The notes under the pieces: generated by a model
Databases searched by the model: none
Told to the model about the DNA's origin: nothing
Seen by the model: the letters and a program-made list of their open reading frames with translations, nothing else
Made by a program: the position numbers and the translations under genes
Shown: piece after piece, positions 60,785-64,000 of the stretch
Position numbering within the stretch: position 1 is the first letter of the stretch
Layout of the letters: the number at the start of each line of letters is the position of its first letter
Assembly (NCBI RefSeq): GCF_041081105.1
Contig: NZ_CP163528.1
Location: 1,488,001-1,552,000 of the forward strand
Source: Promicromonospora sp. Populi
GTDB lineage: Bacteria > Actinomycetota > Actinomycetes > Actinomycetales > Cellulomonadaceae
Direction: 5' to 3'
Length of the DNA: 64,000 nucleotides

Positions 60785-61705
60785 ATGACCACCACCGCCG
60801 AGCGGATCGCCGATCAGATCCGCGCCCGCATCCGGTCGGGCGAGCTCGCCGTTGGCGAGCCCGTCCCGTCCACGCGCCGCATCGTGGCCGACCACGGCGT
60901 CGCGATGGCGACGGCGAGCCGGGTCCTGGAGGCGCTGCGCCGCGACGGGCTCGTCGAGGTGCGCCGCGGGGTCGGCACGGTCGTCGCCGCGGGGGCCGCG
61001 AGCGCCGGTGGGGCCGCGAATGCCCCGACCGTCGACGACGTCGTGCGCCTGGCCATGGCGACCGCCGACGCCGAGGGGCTGGGCGGGCTGTCCGTGCGGC
61101 GGATCGCTACCGACCTGGGCATCCCCACGATGTCGCTCTACCGCTATGTGCGGGGCCGCGAGGAGCTGCTGACCCGCATGCTCGACACCGTGTACGCCGA
61201 GTCGCCGCTTCCCGATCCGCTGCCCGACGGCTGGCGGGCCCGCGCCGAGACCTGCGCCCGCACCCTGTGGGGCGCGTTCCAGCTCCACCCGTGGGCGGCG
61301 CACGTCATGTCGATGACGCGGCCGCAGGTGGTGCCGCACGGGCTGGCGCACACGGAGGCGATGCTGGGCGCGTTCGACGGGATCCCGGGCCGGCCCCTCG
61401 ACATCGACACCCGCATGCACCTGGCGGTCTCCGTCTTCCAGCTCGTGCGCGGCCTCGGCGTGAGCATCGAGCCCGCGGTGCTGGCCCGGCGGGACGACGG
61501 CCTGACCGACGAGGAGTGGATGGACCGGACCCTGCCCGACCTGAAGGCCGCCGCAGACCGGCGCAAGTTCCCGCACCTCGCCGTGGCGACGGCGACCGAG
61601 GTGGACCTCACCCTCGACTCGCTCTTCGAGTTCGGCCTGGCCCGCCTCCTGGACGGCTACGCGGCGTTCCTCGGCGACCAGAAGGGCCTGCCGCACGTCC
61701 GCTGA
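60785..61705 (+). CDS. Hybrid GntR-TetR transcriptional regulator
   Basis: A 306-residue protein carrying two DNA-binding modules. Residues 1-65 are a GntR winged helix (QIRARIRSGELAVGEPVPST, ATASRVLEALRRDGLV). A Gly/Ala linker joins a TetR helix-turn-helix (about 83-130, LSVRRIATDLGIPTMSLYRY) and a TetR_C-type ligand domain. GGGAG upstream of the ATG. Divergent from the monooxygenase. Confidence 0.9.
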   Translation: MTTTAERIADQIRARIRSGELAVGEPVPSTRRIVADHGVAMATASRVLEALRRDGLVEVRRGVGTVVAAGAASAGGAANAPTVDDVVRLAMATADAEGLGGLSVRRIATDLGIPTMSLYRYVRGREELLTRMLDTVYAESPLPDPLPDGWRARAETCARTLWGAFQLHPWAAHVMSMTRPQVVPHGLAHTEAMLGAFDGIPGRPLDIDTRMHLAVSVFQLVRGLGVSIEPAVLARRDDGLTDEEWMDRTLPDLKAAADRRKFPHLAVATATEVDLTLDSLFEFGLARLLDGYAAFLGDQKGLPHVR

Positions 61706-61723
61706 GCGGCGTACGGTCGGTGC

Positions 61724-62047
61724 ATGTGCCGAAACATCACCACGCTGCGCGGGCTCGAGCCCGCGGCCACCGACGAGGAGATCACCGCCGCGGCCCTGCA
61801 GTTCGTGCGCAAGGTCACGGGCGTGACAATGGTGAGCGACGCCACGCGCGAGCCGGTCGAGCGGGCCACCGCCGAGATCTCGGAGATCGTGACGCGCCTG
61901 CTCGACGCGCTGCCGGAGCGCCGTCAGCCGCCTAAGAACGTGCCGCCGCTGCGCCGACCTGAGGTGCAGGCGCGGATCGCGCAACGCATCAAGGACCGCG
62001 AGGAGCACGAGCGCATGCACGAGTTAGGCATCGCACACTCGCACTGA
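61724..62047 (+). CDS. DUF2277 protein
   Basis: A 107-residue protein beginning MCRNITTLRGLEPAATDEEI, the diagnostic start of DUF2277, and ending in a charged helix. Function unknown. Starts 18 bases after the regulator stop. A 16-base palindrome overlaps its stop codon and may terminate or regulate. Confidence 0.85.
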   Translation: MCRNITTLRGLEPAATDEEITAAALQFVRKVTGVTMVSDATREPVERATAEISEIVTRLLDALPERRQPPKNVPPLRRPEVQARIAQRIKDREEHERMHELGIAHSH

Positions 62048-62062
62048 GCGGCGCGCGCCGCT
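62047..62062. promoter_or_regulatory. 16-base palindrome AGCGGCGCGCGCCGCT
   Basis: A perfect palindrome between the DUF2277 stop and the -10 box of the cystathionine beta-synthase promoter. Position allows either termination of the upstream gene or repressor binding. Confidence 0.45.
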
Positions 62063-62067
62063 ACAGT
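62062..62067 (+). promoter_or_regulatory. -10 box TACAGT placing the start of transcription at the leader GTG
   Basis: TANNNT-type hexamer with seven bases to the GTG at 62075. In Actinobacteria this spacing is the usual layout of leaderless transcripts. No clear -35. Confidence 0.55.
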
Positions 62068-62074
62068 TGGGCAC

Positions 62075-62104
62075 GTGCTCGCACTCTCCTGTTGCTGTCG
62101 CTGA
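62075..62104 (+). CDS. Cysteine leader peptide (9 aa), predicted leaderless
   Basis: GTG CTC GCA CTC TCC TGT TGC TGT CGC TGA: Met-Leu-Ala-Leu-Ser-Cys-Cys-Cys-Arg. Too short for ordinary ORF calling. Three adjacent Cys codons (62090-62098) upstream of a cysteine-metabolism gene are the hallmark of amino-acid-responsive attenuation. Mycobacteria have comparable polycysteine leader ORFs. Distance from its stop to the cystathionine beta-synthase start is 68 bases. Confidence 0.7.
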   Translation: MLALSCCCR

Positions 62105-62165
62105 CTCCCCTCGTCGCAGGCCCGTCAGTCCTTCGCGCATACCGCGCGCCCAGAAACAGGAAGTG
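62082..62165 (+). promoter_or_regulatory. Predicted cysteine-responsive translational attenuator
   Basis: The leader ORF can pair with the Shine-Dalgarno region of the next gene: CACT (62082-62085) with AGTG (62162-62165), TCCTGTT (62087-62093) with AACAGGA (62155-62161), CTG (62095-62097) with CAG (62151-62153); one bulged C and one mismatch interrupt the helix. The strand within the leader contains the Cys codons. A ribosome waiting for Cys-tRNA would keep that strand open and free the ribosome-binding site; normal translation would let the helix form. Derived by hand; not folded computationally. Confidence 0.6.
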
Positions 62166-62172
62166 AAAACAG

Positions 62173-63540
62173 GTGCAGTACGCCAATTCTGTCGTTGAGC
62201 TTGTCGGCAACACGCCCCTCGTCCGGCTCCACCGGGTGACCGAGGGCGTGACCAGCGCGACCGTGCTCGTCAAGCTCGAGTACGTGAACCCGGGCGGCTC
62301 CTCGAAGGACCGCATAGCGGGCCGCATCATCGAGGCCGCCGAGCGCGAGGGCAAGCTCCTCCCGGGCGGCACCATCGTCGAGCCCACGTCGGGCAACACC
62401 GGCGTCGGCCTCGCCCTGGTCGCCCAGCAGCGGGGCTACCGCTGCGTATTCGTGCTGCCGGACAAGGTGGGCGAGGACAAGCGCAACGTCCTGACGGCGT
62501 ACGGCGCCGAGGTGGTGGTGACGCCCACCGCCGTCGCACCGGACAGCCCCGAGTCGTACTACTCGGTGAGCGACCGCCTGGTCCGTGAGATCCCCGGCGC
62601 CTTCAAGCCCGACCAGTACTCCAACCCCAACGGGCCGCGCTCGCACTACGAGACCACCGGCCCCGAGATCTGGCGGGACACCGAGGGCAAGGTGACGCAC
62701 TTCGTCGCCGGCGTCGGCACGGGCGGCACCATCACGGGCACCGGCCGCTACCTGCGCGAGATCTCCGGCGACCGGGTGCGGATCGTCGGCGCCGACCCCG
62801 AGGGGTCGGTCTACTCGGGCGGCACCGGCCGCCCGTACCTCGTCGAGGGCGTCGGCGAGGACTTCTGGCCCACCGCGTACGACCCGAGCGTGCCCCACGA
62901 GGTCATCGCGGTCAGCGACGCCGAGTCGTTCGCCATGACCCGGCGCCTGGCCCGCGAGGAGGGCATCCTCGTGGGCGGGTCGAGCGGCATGGCAGTCGTC
63001 GCAGCCCTGCGGGCCGCGCGCGACCTCGGTCCCGACGACGTGGTGGTGGTCCTGCTGCCCGACGGCGGCCGGGGTTACCTCGGCAAGATCTTCAACGACA
63101 CCTGGATGCGGTCCTACGGTTTCTCCCCCGCCATCGAGGACCACACCGTCGCCGACGTGCTGGCCGCCAAGGCGGACCGCACCCCGGCGCTGCTCTACGT
63201 GCACAAGACCGACACCGTGCGCGACGCGATCGACCGGATGACCCGCTCCGGCGTCTCCCAGCTGCTCGTGCTCACCGCGGAACCGCCAGTGGTGCTCGGC
63301 GAGATCGCGGGCGCGGTGCACGAGGACGAGCTGCTCGACGGCGTGTTCGCGGGCAAGGTGAACCTCTCCGACGAGGTGGGCGGGCTCATCGGCCGGTCCC
63401 TGTCGCTCGTCGGCGTCAACGAGCCCGTCGGGACGCTGCGCGCGGCGCTCGCCGGCGAGACAGCTCTGCTCGTGACCGACGGCGGCAAGGCGCTCGGCGT
63501 GGTCTCCCGCTCCGACCTGCTCGAATACCTCGCGGTCTGA
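62173..63540 (+). CDS. cbs: Cystathionine beta-synthase
   Basis: A PLP enzyme of 455 residues joining serine (or O-acetylserine) and homocysteine to cystathionine. PLP Lys45 in NPGGSSKDR, VEPTSGNTGVGLA, and the phosphate loop GVGTGGTITGTG. Two CBS domains fill the last about 130 residues (DTVRDAIDRMTRSGVSQLLV, EPVGTLRAALAGETALLV). Start GTG at 62173, with GGAAG in reach. Followed by the cystathionine gamma-synthase/lyase gene 34 bases on, so the pair would make cysteine from homocysteine (reverse transsulfuration). Confidence 0.93.
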   Translation: MQYANSVVELVGNTPLVRLHRVTEGVTSATVLVKLEYVNPGGSSKDRIAGRIIEAAEREGKLLPGGTIVEPTSGNTGVGLALVAQQRGYRCVFVLPDKVGEDKRNVLTAYGAEVVVTPTAVAPDSPESYYSVSDRLVREIPGAFKPDQYSNPNGPRSHYETTGPEIWRDTEGKVTHFVAGVGTGGTITGTGRYLREISGDRVRIVGADPEGSVYSGGTGRPYLVEGVGEDFWPTAYDPSVPHEVIAVSDAESFAMTRRLAREEGILVGGSSGMAVVAALRAARDLGPDDVVVVLLPDGGRGYLGKIFNDTWMRSYGFSPAIEDHTVADVLAAKADRTPALLYVHKTDTVRDAIDRMTRSGVSQLLVLTAEPPVVLGEIAGAVHEDELLDGVFAGKVNLSDEVGGLIGRSLSLVGVNEPVGTLRAALAGETALLVTDGGKALGVVSRSDLLEYLAV

Positions 63541-63574
63541 CCCGCACACCACAAACTTCGAAGAGAGACGAACC

Positions 63575-64000
63575 ATGAACGACGCACGACCGAGCCGGTT
63601 CGACACGCTCGCCATCCACGCGGGACAGCAGCCCGACCCCACCACCGGCGACGCGATCCCCGCGATCCACGTCACCTCCACCTACGCGCAGGACGGCATC
63701 GGGGGGCTGCGGGGCGGGTACGAGTACTCGCGCGGCGGCAACCCCACACGCACGTCGCTCGAGGAGCAGCTAGCCGCGATCGAGGGCGGCGCCCAGGGCA
63801 TCTCGTTCGCCTCGGGCCTGGCCGCGGAGGACGCCCTCCTGCGGGCGACGCTCGCGCCGGGCGACCACGTGCTCGTGCCGAACGACGTCTACGGCGGCAC
63901 GCACCGCCTGGTGCGCACCATCCACGGGAAGTCGGGCATCGAGCACACGACCGTCGACACCGCCGACCTCGACGCCGTGCGCGCGGCCGTGCGGCCCGAG
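63575..64000 (+). CDS. Cystathionine gamma-synthase/gamma-lyase (3' end outside window)
   Basis: The first 142 residues of a Cys/Met-metabolism PLP enzyme: FDTLAIHAGQQPDPTTGDAI, STYAQDGIGG, YEYSRGGNPTRTSLEEQLAA and FASGLAAEDALL are typical. The PLP lysine lies beyond the window. Downstream of cbs, so likely gamma-lyase activity in vivo even if the family name is synthase. GAGAGACG before the ATG. Confidence 0.9.
   Translation, partial: MNDARPSRFDTLAIHAGQQPDPTTGDAIPAIHVTSTYAQDGIGGLRGGYEYSRGGNPTRTSLEEQLAAIEGGAQGISFASGLAAEDALLRATLAPGDHVLVPNDVYGGTHRLVRTIHGKSGIEHTTVDTADLDAVRAAVRPE

Overview
The window comes from a chromosome of a high-GC Gram-positive actinobacterium. Almost every gene has GC-rich third positions, GTG starts and Shine-Dalgarno sites are common, and several families are typical of Actinobacteria (thrS followed by an Ap4A-phosphorylase-like HIT gene, a BTAD/SARP-NB-ARC regulator, DUF2277, streptogrisin-like protease, PPOX/F420-type oxidoreductase). 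The secreted GH64 beta-1,3-glucanase with a ricin-type CBM13 and the secreted GH95 fucosidase suggest a polymer-degrading soil lineage such as the Promicromonosporaceae; that placement is inference.

Layout. 1-10.2 kb: HIT protein and thrS, a small helical protein, Na+/H+ antiporter, tyrosine phosphatase, GH95 fucosidase, APH-like kinase. 10.1-18.5 kb: a GABA/polyamine uptake and catabolism locus: GntR regulator and cache-domain protein, divergent from ABC ATPase, binding lipoprotein, two permeases, aldehyde dehydrogenase and GABA aminotransferase. 18.5-32.1 kb: an accessory region. It holds a GNAT gene with an unclear start, an archaeal-looking CysRS, a C39-like protein without a nucleophile next to a cytoplasmic beta-propeller, a divergent TPR regulator, and several NUDIX genes. 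Its right half (25.46-32.08 kb) is bounded by direct repeats of a tRNA-Val 3' end and carries an AT-richer P-loop ATPase/nuclease fusion that looks like an anti-phage effector. 32.0-44.5 kb: two copies of a tRNA Val-Cys-Gly cassette and a further tRNA-Val, enclosing a secreted protease, small oxidoreductases, an adenosine deaminase plus ABC importer with a LacI regulator, and pabB/pabC. 44.5-57.8 kb: a palindromic repeat cluster, a CelR-like operator before the GH64 glucanase, a BTAD regulator, SDR, hydrolase, GAPDH, GlxA-type regulator, a toxin-antitoxin pair, an AbgT transporter and an esterase. 57.9-64 kb: creatininase-like hydrolase and GntR regulator, FAD monooxygenase and a GntR-TetR hybrid regulator, DUF2277, then cystathionine beta-synthase and cystathionine gamma-synthase/lyase.

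The two observations I rate highest are (a) a very short leader ORF, M-L-A-L-S-C-C-C-R, directly after a -10 box and upstream of cystathionine beta-synthase, whose Cys codons can base-pair with the Shine-Dalgarno region of that gene, which predicts a cysteine-responsive attenuator; and (b) the ATPase/PD-(D/E)XK nuclease gene inside the tRNA-Val-bounded island. A third candidate is the pseudo-peptidase/beta-propeller/TPR-regulator locus beside the unusual CysRS. All functions are read from sequence motifs and memory of families; no search was run.
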